DNA from: Prostheceraeus crozeri
Lineage: Eukaryota; Platyhelminthes; Polycladida; Euryleptidae
Assembly: GCA_907163375.1 (NCBI GenBank)
Contig: CAJQUW010001866.1
Span: 1-64,000, forward strand
Reading direction: 5' to 3'
Length of the DNA: 64,000 nt
Shown here: piece by piece, positions 39,701-54,700 of the stretch
Numbering within the stretch: the stretch's first letter is position 1
Layout: every line of letters begins with the position of its first letter
Notes under the pieces: generated by a model
Told to the model about the DNA's origin: nothing
Databases searched by the model: none
What the model saw: only the letters and a program-made list of their open reading frames with translations
Translations under genes and position numbers: made by a program

Positions 39701-42700
39701 CGATTCATGTAATAACCGTTTCTCAATTTTCTTTGAATAAGTGTGAATGGAAGTCGATCAAATCTATTGATATAACAAAAGTTCAAGGACATAAACTAAT
39801 AAATATGTACCCCTTCCTTATAACTCTGGCTCGCCAGTTAACACATCATAATTCAAAAAAAGATGACAATATTGCTTTAGATTTACATAAATTCGAACTC
39901 AGCGGTTTTGAACTTTGACTTTGACAAAACTGAAGCCTTCTTTTTAGATAAAAATGTTTCTATCATCCAGCCACACACGAAATTAAAGTTAAGCAATGTT
40001 TTCAATATCGATGCATAAAATTGTGCATTTATTGCACACTAGATAAACCATCCATAAACAACATGGAATCCTGTGAAAATACGATAAAATTAACTGATAC
40101 AACAATAATGTAGTAGTCTACGACGAATAAAGACATCGAGAGGGCAGCAGAAACATAACGTGTAAGAAAAAGTATGAGATGCAACAATACCATGATGGTT
40201 TACGAGTAAATGAACTATCTAGAGGTCACCGATTGTTGCGAAAATTAATAAATGTAACAATCATGTGGCGGCTTGAGTAAAACTATCGATAGGAATACAC
40301 AGAATATCATATGATTATGAAGAATCAGCAGTATTATGCCAAAAATGCCAAGTTACCATCATTTTGCAACTATCAAGAAATCCAACCGTCTTATGTTCTA
40401 ACAGTCTAGGGTAATATTATGGTTTTCCAGTGGCTATTTCCTTAAAATTGCTATTTCTACAGGAGAATTACATGATACCGTTAAGTGGATTATGCATGAC
40501 GATCTATATTACCGCATTAAAAGTGCTATTTCCTAAACGTGTGAGACATCAGTGTTCACATCAGTTATTCAGTTTTGGCTTATCTGACACGTCATCCATT
40601 TTTGCACAAGGCATATATTGATAGCATCATAACTGAATTATGACAAGCGAATTATCAACTAAACTCTACGATGCGGTTGTTTGTTCAACAATACTATTTC
40701 ATCAGTAGCCATTTCCGTTTCTTGAGATTCTCCATTTAATCAGCTAGCGCACATTTTCGATTAATTAATATCTTTATTTGAGCACTGGCTCCTTGAAGAA
40801 CAGCTTTATCTAGTGGTTTCTTCATTGCAAGCTCTTGAATGCTTTTGTTGCCCTCAGCAATAGTCTCTTCGACAATTTTAAAGCCCTTTCAGTGAAATTT
40901 CTGTATCAATCTGAATAGTGGATGACTCATGAGATTTTGCACTGATGTTGACTTCTTTCGGCATTTTCTCTTCATCAAAATTTTGCCTCCTCTGAATCTT
41001 CTTCGATTGTCTGACGGATGACAACAATGAGTGATAGACTGGAGCCGCCGAGACTTCAGAAAGGATTCGTTTACAGAGAACCCCGTTTCCGGACCGGCGA
41101 TTCCATGGTTGAGTATCAATGTGCATTTTATCAGTGCCTCCAGTTTGGAGAACTTCTAAATTTATTCTGGATGCGGAAAACCTTGCTTCAAAAGCTACCA
41201 ATTTTCACAAAGTGTTATTTAAGATCATTTGGTACAAATCCTCTCAACATTGGTCGACCTCCAGACAGGATGATTGTTTGGCTTCATACTTCTATCAGAG
41301 ACAGACCACTCTTCAGAAATCGATTCCATGTGATATTGACACCACAGGGTACTTACCAGATCACAAATATCTTCAGATGTGCCAGCTACATCAACATCAA
41401 GCATTTTTTTGAGATGATTATTCAAATAACGAGTTGCTGCTAAGGTAAGGCATAGCTGGTATAGACTGAACCTCAAGTTGCTTTTGGGGATGTAAAAACT
41501 TTGCATCTCTCTAAGGTTATTTATTATTCACAGGTGAATTAACTAATCATTAAATTGCCATTCAATTATTGCAATTGCATCAAAATCTTTCGCCGCAAAA
41601 GCAACAAATCAGATTTTCACTTTTGAAAGCGAGGTGACTTCAAGGTGATTGGATATCTCACATCTCAATGTCACTCGATCTCTCGTTTGAGAATATCCTG
41701 AGACGGCAAGAATTTCAAGAAATGTTCTTCCAAGTTCCACTGCTCAAGAAGTAGTAAACATGTTTTGCGCATGACAGCCGAGATGTTACATAACCAAGGC
41801 GAATCGAGCAGCCAGGTCTGCAATAACTTGAACAGCCGCATTGTCTTTTCTCCGACATGCTGACATTTTGAAAAAGTAAAGGGCCCATAAAACAAGTCCA
41901 TCAATGTCAAAATCGATTGATTGAACACTTTTCCTAAACTCACCACAAATTATTGCAGCAGTAGGGTACAATAGCGTAAAGAGAATTTAGGATTTTTAGG
42001 AATCTTAAGTAAATAGAATTCAGGGGCCTTTTTTTGGAAAATTCGCCAAAAAATCCATTACTTAGGACTTTTAGGTTTTTACAAGAAAATGGAGACCTGT
42101 ATTATGTGATAGTATTGCGCATGGAGCTTTCGGAAAAACGGATTTATTCAATAATGATGTAAACGACGAAAAGCATCTGATGGGCAACTAAAATCAATCG
42201 CTAACATAACATAACTAAAATTTCATGATATAATTTCCATAATCTACACCTTTCATGTAGAGGCAAGGTGAAAGTACCGAACCTCTGATTGCGACAATGC
42301 AATAATCAATTTGCAGATATTTTCTCTTGCACGAAATTTTTTTATTCATGCATCAATCTGAGTGAGCAAATAGCAATTTTCAGAAATCAACCATTCATGA
42401 ACCAATCTTCCGCTCACCACCTATTGAAAATAGAGTATCCTTGGCTTCTGTGGTTTGACTACAGTTACACAACAATGCATCGAGTGGTTTATAATTTCAA
42501 TTAACCATCAAAATGGGGTGACAACATCAGAAGTTTAATACATAACCTATTCTTTATCTACATTGCAATTCAGACAAGATGTGTTTAAATAATTCAAATC
42601 TTACCTGCATGCCATCAAAAATGCAGTTTCATCGCCGGACATTTCAGGAATATCGGTAGCTGATTTGTCTTGAAAAGCAATCTTCGGTAAAACTGTATCG

Positions 42701-45700
42701 TCGTCTAGTGCAACATTCTGTAGATAGATCAAAAGCAGAAATACAGTGCAGAGGATGAAATCATATGACAAATGGAACGGTAATCAAATAATAAAAATAT
42801 CCTACCGTCGGCAAATGTGATGCATTGGGACCATCAGTGCCTTCTGCAGATGGATTAACTTTCCTGTTGATAGCTAAAAATAATTGAGACTTGTTTTCTT
42901 GCTGGAAGCGGGTTCGTTTACCATGTGCTCCTAAAAAAGAGAAATTATTTTTGTCAGTCGAAGAAAAACTTAAGAACGTTTCGATTTCGCTTTAGCTTTA
43001 CGAAAACCAATCTTTCAGCATTAAATGCAGAAGAATGCGTTATAAGGTAATTAAAAATGATTCCTTTCATATATTTAGATGAGAAAATTTTGAGAAACAA
43101 GCAAGATGTGCTCTTGCCTTTTCTTCATTATAGAAATTTCATTTTCTATATTCAGAGGAACCCAAATTCCGATCATGGCTCTGCAATGCGCTTGGGGTGA
43201 AGATTATGTATAAATGGATCTTCACTCCCGACGATCTCATAAATTTTGCAATCGGTCCACTTACCGATTCGAAGTAAAATTCCGATAATTCGATACATTG
43301 ACAGCATACAATATACCGAAGCTCTTCGAGCACAAGCCGCAACTGCGAAGTAAAAATTTTGTCAAAAAAATTAGAGCGCGGCAATGCACTCAGCCTGATA
43401 CATGTAGTAAATAATACGAAATTGAGTAAAGGGACGTTTGAATAAATGGTTCTATGAAAAAACCAGCAGAATGTACGATTTCACTTTTCATGATGGTAGT
43501 ACTCCGATATCTTGGTTATCGCAGATGATGTTAGATGATGTTACAGATTGTGATCACGGTGGATTTGTGAAGGCAACTTGCAACGCTATCTAAACATATC
43601 CTTGTTTATTAACCTCCTCTCCAATCCTTAGTTACTGCAAAAATAAATAAGGAAGCAAGAAGTCCCAGTTGTAGACGATGAGTGCATTGAAGTGGTTAAA
43701 ATCTTGTTATTCTTGGTTGATCAAGTTTGTTCAAAAGCAAATGTAAGTTTCTTTACTTCGAAAGTATGGACCTGCGAAGCTGCGAGATTCGATTCCATTC
43801 GAAATTGAGATTCAAGAAAAATTCGAATCGGTCCGCGTCGGCTGGCAAAAATTATTTAAATAGTTTCATTCGATTTATAGCCTGCTCCCATTCGTTACTA
43901 CTTGAACGTGACATTGCAATAATAATTGAGATGTTGGATTATCGCTGAAAGTGGTCAAAAGCGTCGGCTGCTATATCGAATCAGTCATAGCATGCGCTAC
44001 ATGCTGCTCACATCGTTGGGTCTCTGATCGAGTCCGGGACCGATCAGGTTTAATTACTGATTTAAAGCAGAATTGAAAGTGGCACATCAGCAGGCTCGAA
44101 AGATTGCATCTTACTGAGGCTATAGAACAAACTTTTCGTCATGAATCCATAGGGCTTCAGCCACACTGAAAACAAAGCAAACACGAGCGTCCCGAGCAAA
44201 CGCGAGCAAACGTATCTCCGCAAGCTATCAATCGCTCTGGTTTGCTTTGCTTGCAGTGTGGCAGTCTACAACTGTTGCAATGATGAATTTACATTTGCTG
44301 CAAAACGCTTTGCTTGGAAACGCTTGGAAAAGCTCGCAATGTGGCTGAGGCCTAAAGCAATGAATTATGCTACATGTATATCTTACAACGGGAACTCCTG
44401 GTAAAAGTAGCCTATGACGTAAGGAAGCAAAACTCAGGTAGTCAATAAGAACATTGTTTTATGCATCAGCCTGTCATCTGATCCTTTGACATGTCCTCAG
44501 AAATCTTTTAATGAAAAGCTTCAAAAGTCACAAATTATCGGAAAAACTCGGAATTTGGCCTTTTGCACTTGACGCCTATAACTTTTTACCCACCCGATTG
44601 ACTTAATCTTTGAGGCACAGATGCCCCACAGAAAGGGGAACATTCCATCTCGAACGGCCAAATCTCAACCGGGGAGAATCTAGTCCGCGTACCAAATTAC
44701 GATCATTAAAAACAATAAAATTTGTTCATTTTTAGTGATGGACTAATTTGATGCGCTGACTAGAATGCTTTTACCTGTTGAAATTTGGTTCATGATTTTA
44801 AAAGAGGAGATATGATCCTCTTATCCTGAATCATCTATATATCAAATATGAAATTAATCGTACGTCTGGTGCGAAGGTAATGCAAGTTTGAGTACAAAAT
44901 ATTGCTTGCTGTCGATCTGTAGTCCTTAAAATTCATTTTTTCATACAGTTACTGAACTTCAGTTCTTTACTGACTTTTCATTTCCAAGGTGGGAAGTCTA
45001 AGACAACAACAAGTAGTCGTATTATAAATTGCTCTAAGTCTGTTGTAATCTTTTTTCCTGCATGAGCTTGTATGAGCTTGAGTTACGAATTTCTCATCAC
45101 TAGAAATCCTATTAACTTTTGCCTTTTTTAGGCTTCGCTACCTGCTTCATCGTGATTAATATAAAATAAACGATACCTCAAATTGCCATGCAAAATATGT
45201 GCGGCTGGTAGGACAGTTAATTTGTTTCAGACGGGAAGTTTTTCATAGCTATGTACAAGTAAAAGCATGCTCTCCCTTTAGTTTTTGAAAGAGTTAAAAC
45301 AATATCTACAGGCATTTTTGTCTCGGACGATTCGGGTTCCGACCCTTTATAAACGAGAAACCAAGAACGCCTGTAAATATTGCTTTTAGCTCTTGCAAAA
45401 ACTAAAGGGAAAACATACTTTTGCTTAATTGTGTGAAAAAAACAATCGCTCCCTTTGTTTGACGTAAATCTATTTAAAAAAATTTTTCAAAAAATCACCC
45501 GACGCGTTTCGTCAATCCGACAGTCTCAAGGGCTTAGTATGTCATACTAGTTGACATACTAAGCCCTTGAGACTGTCGGATTGACGAAACGCGTCGGGTG
45601 ATTTTTTGAAAAATTTTTTTAAAATAGATTTACGTCAAACAAAGGGAGCGATTGTTTTTTTCACACAATTATGACTAACCTCCCGTACGGACGAACTATG

Positions 45701-48700
45701 ATATTGATACTTTTGCTTGTACATGGCTGGTAGGATGTTTGAACAGACTCACGTCATGTTTTTTCAGGTGATTATGCAGTCCCTTGGTGGAGTTTACGTT
45801 CACTGCTAAGCTCTGGTTGCAGGCCTCACATCAGGCTACATTATTGCTTGACAGTTAGTAGTGCCACCAAATTGGCGTGTTGCTTCCTGCTTCTACCCAA
45901 CATTGATTGTTTCAACTGTCAACAACCTGATATTGTTTTGAGATGGCAAGATTTCACGTGTTTCACGTATAGCGACTGTGTAAAAAATACAATACTGAAT
46001 GATGGGAGACCGCCGTTAAAGCTGCTCTTAACTTTATCCGCTACTTCAGAGATTTATGCACAATGCTTTCAGAAATTTGACCACTTGTTTAACAATTCAG
46101 TTTTAGGATACATCATTTTAATGTGTACTCATTGAAACAGTAGTAAACCAGCACATGTGTCGTCTCCTGCCACCCAACGCCGTTAAATCTAACCAGGGCA
46201 ACATTTTCCTAATATGATGTCATCACTGCACATGTTTAGAGTTGTTTAGGGTATATCCATCTCATCTTGTTTTTCGCAAGAATAATTAATGCATGTACTT
46301 GTTTACATGCAGGCTTGGAAAAGGCGGAACCTATATCAATATTTGACAAACATTATTTGAAAGAATGCTCAAAGATCTGAAAAGATGTACGTCAAAATGG
46401 AACGCTGCCACAGCATCATCAAGACGCTATCCACACAGACTGCATACCAATATAGGGTGAAATACACAAATATGAATGTACTCATGAGCAGGTGATAATA
46501 TACGGAGCTTACAAAATCACAAAATTCAACTGCCCAACTCAAGTTGAGTCGCAATTCTAGACATCCAGTAAAGCGTCTCACATACTGTATTGTGCATCAC
46601 ACAAGAATGTGTGTGACTACTAGTGTCAAATTTCAGTGCATCGTAATTATGGTTTTGTTATTCCAAAATTTATTGAGGGCAGTTTATGTCAATCTTGCAT
46701 GTGAGAAACAAAAATAGTAGGAGCTAAGTCTTCACGTAATTCTAACACACAGTGTGCCATTTCGGTGACATTTCTTATTCTTTAATCGAGAAGACCTTAT
46801 TGAAACCAACAAACAAAATCGAAGTATTTCTTCCTATAAGAAACACATTTGTGACTGATAAAGCCGGTCACCAGTAAAATTGTGACAATCATGCTCTCCT
46901 ACAAATGCCCTGAGAAAGTTACATACATGTGCATTGCATAGTATAACAAAAAGCAGAATCGTTTCATAAAACGGACTGTTTAGCACATTGTGCAATAGAA
47001 ATAAACTAGTAGGAAAACAACCAGTCAGGTTATTGAATTGCAATAACAATCAATCAGTTATATCGAGCAATATATCATGATATCAAATAGATAAAATAAT
47101 GGTCACTGTCTCGTCTCAATACAAATTAGCGTGATATACGATGACTTACAGATAGACAAATGACACCATTAATGACAAAAAACCTAACAAAGACTCAAAA
47201 TGGAAAACGTTCAAGGCTCCTTGGAAATTTCAAATCGATCTTCAAGAGTAAATTTGAAATTATCAGTTACAATTTGAATTATAACTAGAGAAAAAGAACA
47301 GCATGGGCTATCATAACTTAGATATGAAAAGTAATTTAACTTTTACAGAAATCGTCCTCTACAAAAATTGACTTCTACTTTCTCAGATCGTAGCGTATAA
47401 CATGAGTTATTCAAAAATACTGATGCTTCAGGTTCAGCTCTTTGGCTTCCACAACGTAGTCTTTAGCAGGATTCCTAATCCTACCTCTTAAGCTTTTTTA
47501 CATCTTTATTCCGATTTTCAAAAATTTCAAAATTATTTTCAGCTTTATTTTCTGTTCCGTTGCTTTTTTCAAATGAACATTATATTATGTAGCTTTGGGC
47601 AATATACAGTGACCGCGGAGTGGTCTCCGTGGCACATGGCATAGAAGTTAAGTGCTTGGTCTAGCGATCTTCTGGTCCAAAGGTCAAGCCCTGAAAGTGA
47701 CATAGAAAGTCGGTAGGAAGGGCATCTGGACTAAGAGATCACAACGCTCTAGATTAACCGTCTGACTATGTCAGCACCGTCCAAGCCCCCGGTTTGTGGA
47801 AGTAGTGACTTTAAGCCATCATTTTTTCAAATTGCTCAGTAGCTTGATTATAATGCTACTCAGATTCCTATCACTCTAGGAAATTATTGTGCTGATTGCT
47901 CGTCTTAAATTATCACTGGATATGGATGTAGATTAGATAGTACGCAAAGTCGTGAGATAGTTCCTAACATTGGATGAAAGTAATATTCAGAACTGTTCTT
48001 GATTTGTGGCGGATCATATAAATCAATAACCCAGGGATACTTTTTGTCAGTCTGGAACCTATACCGTTGTGAAGGCAGATCTTTTGACAGTTGCTGAAAA
48101 TCTGGCACGTAAATAGATACCTGGGGCCATATTAATAAAGATAGCGCTAGCATAGCACTACCCTTCTGCTACCCTAGCAACGACATTAGCATTAATAGAT
48201 TACTACATCCGTTGTTTAACTATATCCATTCGAAAATTATCATTAGTTTTACATTCACCTCTCATGGACTAGTTCAGTCGACAGTGCGCATGCACAGCAC
48301 ATTCAGTACGACATCGATGTGGCCACCAAAATTGAATGTTCACTTATTTGGCCAGCACAATTGAATGCATAAGAGAAAAGCGGTTACTTTTTTGTCATAT
48401 GAAGATTTCCTAGAATTCAAGAAAAAAACTGGATGAAATTTGCTTGTTGAAAATTACGGAAACATAATGTGGCTGGCATTTAAAGTGGGATCAACTGGCT
48501 TCCATTCAAATGTTTAAAAAGTGTGAAGCGCCACAAGAAAAATAAAGCGCTCTGCAGAATTCGACGTCTTGTACATTGGAGGAAGACGCTTAAGGAACAT
48601 TGTCACAAAACCGGTTGGTGAATATACTGAAACACCAACGACTTTTACACAGAAATACAATGACTTGTGTTCGTTGTTTGGTAAAATCAGGAATACTATG

Positions 48701-51700
48701 TGAGAGAATTTTCCCCATTGAGTGACTTTTCGCAAGACTATAGTTACAGAACTGCATATTTTTACCTCATGCTCAATTTCGATTTGTTGCGCGTACCGCT
48801 ACTCAATTTTGCTATCATCATCTAGCCTAATAATCGCTATCCTACTTTTCGAATATTTTTAGCCTTCTTATAATGGATAGATTTAATCTGCTAGAATAAT
48901 TGGACATTAAGACAAACTAGTCAAGCAAATTTCAAGTAATCAAGTAAATTGAATAGGATAGTTTATCATGGCTGCTGAAAAGGACGTAACTGCAGTTTGA
49001 CAAAGTCCTTTTATGAAGTGTGAATTGTCAAAAGGGCGTAAGTGTTCAAATTTCGAATTTTGGACAGGAAGATTACTCGCGTTTACTCGCGTTTGGGAGT
49101 AGTCGCAGCAAGCAATTACTGGTGTTCATCATCAGAAAGGGAAATACAATACACTATGACCTTCAGTCGTGAGCTGCTGATTATTCATCGATGAAAATCT
49201 CATCTTCGCGCTCGTTGAAAGTGAGGAAATCGCACTTACGCCCTTTCGACTTTTCACCGTCGAATTGATCAGCTAAAAGTATTAATTGATTTCAAGATTG
49301 ATATTTTCAAATGTTGTCAATCAACATTTGAATTGAACTGCTGAATCCACGTTGAATTCCACGCTTCATTGTGCAGGACATCATCTTTTTTCATTTACTG
49401 AGAAAGATGTATTCTATGTTTCCATCCAATTAATAATAAAATGGCCCCATTTCATATGATAATACTAACACTTATTCATCATAAGTAAGGTAATTATAAG
49501 TTGAGATTCTCTGAATAGTAAGTGTCAACAGACGGGAATGAAGGAAATTGATTTGATCTCCTGCATCTACATTTGTATTTTTAAAGCTGAATGCGCGCTT
49601 GAACAAATTCTCACTCGAAATGAGCGTCAAGTTGTCAGACTTCTGTTATTCAAATGTCGGGCCTTGACTTCTTGAACCCCGATGACGTGTGGTGCACGTC
49701 ATGCGGGCACTTGCGAAATGTTCGACTAGCAGCTAACAACACTAGGCCAACTACCCATGACGTGCACCGCACGTCATCGCTGCATTATGTTCCCATTGTT
49801 CACTCAGCATCAAAGGAGTTGCAGTTATGAGCGAGTGACGTGCAGTGCACGTCATGGGTAGTTGGGACTGTGTTGCAGATTTGTCTTCGGGGCTCAAACG
49901 GTTAAGAGAAGCTGATGAATACAGCTGCCTGTGAATCAGCACGTCAATCGTCGAGCTAGCACTAACTGGCACCAAAGTTGTCGCTAGCCTTTCTCTATTA
50001 TTAAGAAGCTCAAGATATTACTGCTAATAGCAGCAACTTGCCCAGCACCACCCTTAGCAAATGCTCGCTTATTTAATGTGTCCCCTGGATTTAACAGACT
50101 ACTGGCAGTATACTTAGAATAACCACTAGACAGTAGTGACTCAGTCTAATCAGAGAATTTCACTCTAAAAATCAGAGAATTTGAAAATTAAAGTATTATA
50201 GAATACACATTCATGATTTTGGATTTCAAAGGTATTCCGCTAAAAATTTCAAATCAATATGGGTTTTTGATTTTTCTAAATTTGCTGATAGATTTCGTCA
50301 AAACCGAGCAATTGGTCATTTGGATCTAATTATAGTGAATGAAAGAGTCTTATTAAAGCAATTGTGGACTTGACGCATGTCTCACTGCTTCATGGGTCAA
50401 AATGAATTGACCTATGAATCAATAATTCTATCTATTATCAATAAGTGATCAGGTTACTCCTTGTCTCATATTACGGGTTTGCTGACTCAAGAAAGGGAAA
50501 ATGGTTTACATGGTCCTCTTTACCAAAATTTCAATATTTTTGGAGAAGCGAATAATCGACCATACGCAAGATCACTGAGACAAACAGCATGTTTCATGAA
50601 TGTAATTGAGGGAGCATTCGCCTGTACGTGCTTATAAATATTTTTATCAGATTTTAATCAAGTCCGGTAAGATGCCATTTAATGAGAAATGCAAAGAGAC
50701 GTAGCAGTGTGACAAATGTTGAGTTTATGAAGATCTAGAAAACTTAGCACCCGGTTTGGGGGAGTAGTGACGTTAAACCATTCACTTCCCACTTTGGGCG
50801 ATCCTAAGGGAGAGCTAATAAACAGATTTGTTCTGAAATAATAATTAATCAACGACATGCATGTGGGGTAAGCACAAATTGCTCTATGCATGCTTCACTA
50901 TATCTCAATACCTTCATCAATTTGTAAATGCAAATCTTTAGAATTTGCAAATGCAGACAAAAATATTTTCAATAAGAGTCTCCATCTGCGCAGATGTTGA
51001 TTAAAACTTAGTATCTGCGTGCACGCGCAGCTGTGCGGAACCGCGCAGCAGTGGCAACGCTGCACTATCCTCACCTTCCGCTATTTGCAGCAGCAGATAC
51101 TCAGTGTCGACGATTCTATTATTTTTTAAAAAAACTGTAGCATGTCACACACTCTAACTACTCGTCAATTGGTTGGAATTATCTATTAAGGGTGAGAACT
51201 CATCCAAAGAAAAGCTCAGAAACCGTGTGCTTCAATCTAGTCGTTTGATAGTGCCAAGTTCAGTATTTCGAATATGCTCCTCTAACTCCATGACCATGCG
51301 AGCACTTTGCAGATTCGCATTATCAAGACCGGTCTTATATAAGTTATTTGTGTTCTCTCTTTATTTAAGGATGATTCTTCCAAGGCGCCACTCTTCCATG
51401 CCGAGCTACATTTGTTAAACAGGATGCAATGTTAAACCGGAAAAATAAATTCTGGCGTTTGAACCCAGGTCTCCTAGCCGCAGAGAGAGCACTCTGCCAC
51501 AGGACCACAGCGCCGGTTCTTTAACGAAGCATTTGATTGTTGATTACTTTATGAAGCGAGTTTTGCGCAAACCCATGCCAGAGCGGGTATAGACACTAAT
51601 CCCATCCCAATGCGGTTCCCGTGACTGAATAGAATAGGACCGACGTTCCCCAGCGTGTCGTAGGAGGCGACTAAAAGGGGCCTCTAGCCACTGTAGCTCT

Positions 51701-54700
51701 GGTGTTGGCAGTTTGATGTCTTATTCTCATTACCTTCCCTCAGTGGCTATATGCTAAGTTGATGTTGCGGGGGTTCTGACAGCCGAATTTTAGGTGTTGG
51801 GATATGCAACAAAGCTCTTTGAGCCTCCTCCCTCTATCACATCTGCCTATGCCCTTTCCGAAGTCCCATCAGCGATGATCACCGCCCCTCTTCGGTAGCG
51901 GTGGCTGCCTCCCCTAGTCAATGCTGTTCATCCTGTGTGAGCAGCTTTGTCGTGGGTATGGTAGCACCCCAGTGGTATCGGAATGGCACATCTCCTCCCC
52001 GGGGCACACCTCGCCAGCAGTAAGCATTTATCTGCTTACTGGATATGTCGCTTCGTATTGTCTTGATACGAAGCCTCCTATCCGCTGGATGTAGGTGGGT
52101 AAAATAACAAAAACAGCAGCAACTCTATCGCAGGTTATAGTAGAAATTTCACTTTCAAAAGTAACGTACGAAAAAGAAAATTGCATAAATTCTTTACAAT
52201 AAATAGCTCCTCACCTGACAGGTTCACCTCAATCTGTGCAATGTCTCTGGCTCTGTCCATCAATCGTGCTGCTCTGGTGTGTTCAAAGTAATACTGAGTA
52301 AGGTATGTCGCCAACAAATGAAGCTGAAGGTCCACTCCGTCTCCATCAGCGCTCATCAATGAATCGGCTGTAAAGTGATAATTACCAGATAAACCTTGTA
52401 TAACGCACAATAATGTTTTGTTGAGTGTTAGGGGTGCCGATTTATTGCGAATTTTTTTAAACTAATATCGGCACTTTTCGGATAAGAGTCTAATGTCAAT
52501 AGAGTCAATAATGACTCGCTCTCAATGTTGCAATTTCTATTCACGGTGTACAGCAATTTTGACATTCGCTCAAGGAAGGTTTGATAATAGTTGGTGAAAA
52601 GCATTCCGAATTGTGTCGTAAATTGATCTGATTTTTTACGAAATTTTTCGCTAATATCTCAGATTTAAGAAATCTCACAACAAACTGTTCCTAGAAAGAA
52701 CATTCGACGCGTCCAGCAATCGCTAGTTTATTAGACGTGGTAAAAATCAGAGGTGATGGGCAAACCCCAGCCCGCGGACCCAATGTGACCTGCAAGATAA
52801 ATTCGCACGATCCCACTCAGATTTTGAGGTGATTGGCTTCATTGGTGGCATCAAAATGTAAATTGAGCACGTAGCTCAATTTGAAAAACAATTTGAAGAC
52901 TTCCATATTTACTAGATCTTAGTGGATCTGGAGTTGCGCAACTTCGCGGAGCTTTGCCGCGTCTGTCGAAACATCTGTCGCTGACACGCCATGAAAACCG
53001 CTGTAAAATCAACAGCATTCGATTCCTTTCGTGATTTTTAAAGAAATTACATTTAAACAATAGAGTTTTCGGATCTACATGTATCTATATTTGATGCAAA
53101 GATTATTCGGTTGGATTAATAACAGAGCTTGTTGTAAAACATATATTTTCGATTGAATATATGATTATGGATATTTTAATATATTTTTGATATTTTTACA
53201 GATTTTTGATAGAAAATGAGATTTATGAGCAAATCTCAAATTTTTTCGATTATTGTTACATAGTGCCCAAAAATCTGAGATTTGCTCATGAATATAAAGC
53301 AAAGATTGTAAGTTGTGCTTCCTTGTTGCTTCAATCTACCATGATTTACTCCTGCAAACTAGCGAAAATTGGCTATATTACACCAACAACAAAATTCTTC
53401 TTCATTGAGTTTTAGATGAATTCAGGAGTCACTAGCTGCACATAACAAAATAAGAAAAATAAAAAGAATAAATATATAAAACAATAAGCAAAAGAATAGC
53501 CGAGCTACTGAAACTGATTGATGTCGATCGCAAGAAGGCGCTTGACGCCGAAGGCCTGTCAAGAGTTAGATTTATTTTTTATAACAATTTTTAACCAAAA
53601 CTTAGAGGAGTTCGTTTGGATTTTGCATCAACTAACACGGTCTCCTGAAGACTGGTCAATTATGTAGCGTTCTGACAATTATTTTCAGTTTTTCAACGAT
53701 TTATCGTTATAATTAATACTCACTCACTGTTCTAGTGTTGACACATCTATTCTATCAACATCGTAAACGGTATTGATCAGACTTCATACTTCGCATTGGC
53801 AGTGAAATTATTTGTCGAGCACTAGCATGAGCTGCTTTGTCTTTTTCCCTAAGTGTCGCATTTCCTGTCTGCACGTGTTAGTTCTCTTCTTGCAGTTAGA
53901 CATTCGAACACTTTATTTGATAATGAGTGTGACGCAAATTTGAGTATATGCCATATGCAACAGGTGGTTATAGATATTTGACTAAATCACATCCACAGTC
54001 CACCAAGGTTCCATGACTTACAACTTTGGCTTTCAACATCCTCTTAAATTGCGACCTGACTTAATGGAATGGAAGCCTTTTCGATCATGCTAACGATGAA
54101 ATTTCTGACTATCTCGACAGGATTCTATGCCAGTACTCGATGTCTGACATTGGATAAAATAGTTATCACGACTTTCCCAATTGGCAAGAATGCCTCTCAT
54201 TATCTAATACCTAATGCTGGTTTTGATTTGTTTGTTATCTTTCAGATTAGTAAATATAAGCTATAGGCCATGACAATGAACTATTCAGCTACATAGTACA
54301 TTCTTCATACATTGACTATTATTTACAAATACAAAATTAACTCACCCTCATCCAGTAGATGTAGAACTTCATTGCGCAAAGTTGGTGATTTCTCAGGTAG
54401 AAGTTGTTGGTGAACGTGAATTGCCTTCAGGAGATGCAAGAGACTTCTTTTGGAGGCCTAAAAATAATGGAAGAAATAAGATATCAATAGACTTTTGATC
54501 AATTACAACTGAGTTGTGTAACAGTGTTTGTATTGAATTTAGAGACGGTCAGTCTCAGGTGGAGCGAAAGACTTTTATCCGCTCGTTCGACCGCTCTTAA
54601 ATGAGCGGCAAAAGTGACGCTCATTCGCTCGAATGCTCTGATTGCGCTCCTTAGTGTCCTGCAGAAACAGCAGCTCACTTTATACAGCATTTCAGATTTC

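Noticed and set aside
41018-41443. 141-codon plus-strand frame
   Set aside because: No recognisable domain, overlapping minus frames of equal quality, no splice context; kept only as part of an uncertain minus-strand relic.
51440-51512. Functional tRNA gene on the minus strand
   Set aside because: The T arm and A/B boxes are present but the acceptor stem does not pair and the anticodon arm is poor; a SINE head or pseudogene fits better.
52135-52214. Readthrough of TTC27 exon C beyond 52215
   Set aside because: The donor TCAG|GTGAG and the phase match with exon D show that this extension is intron.
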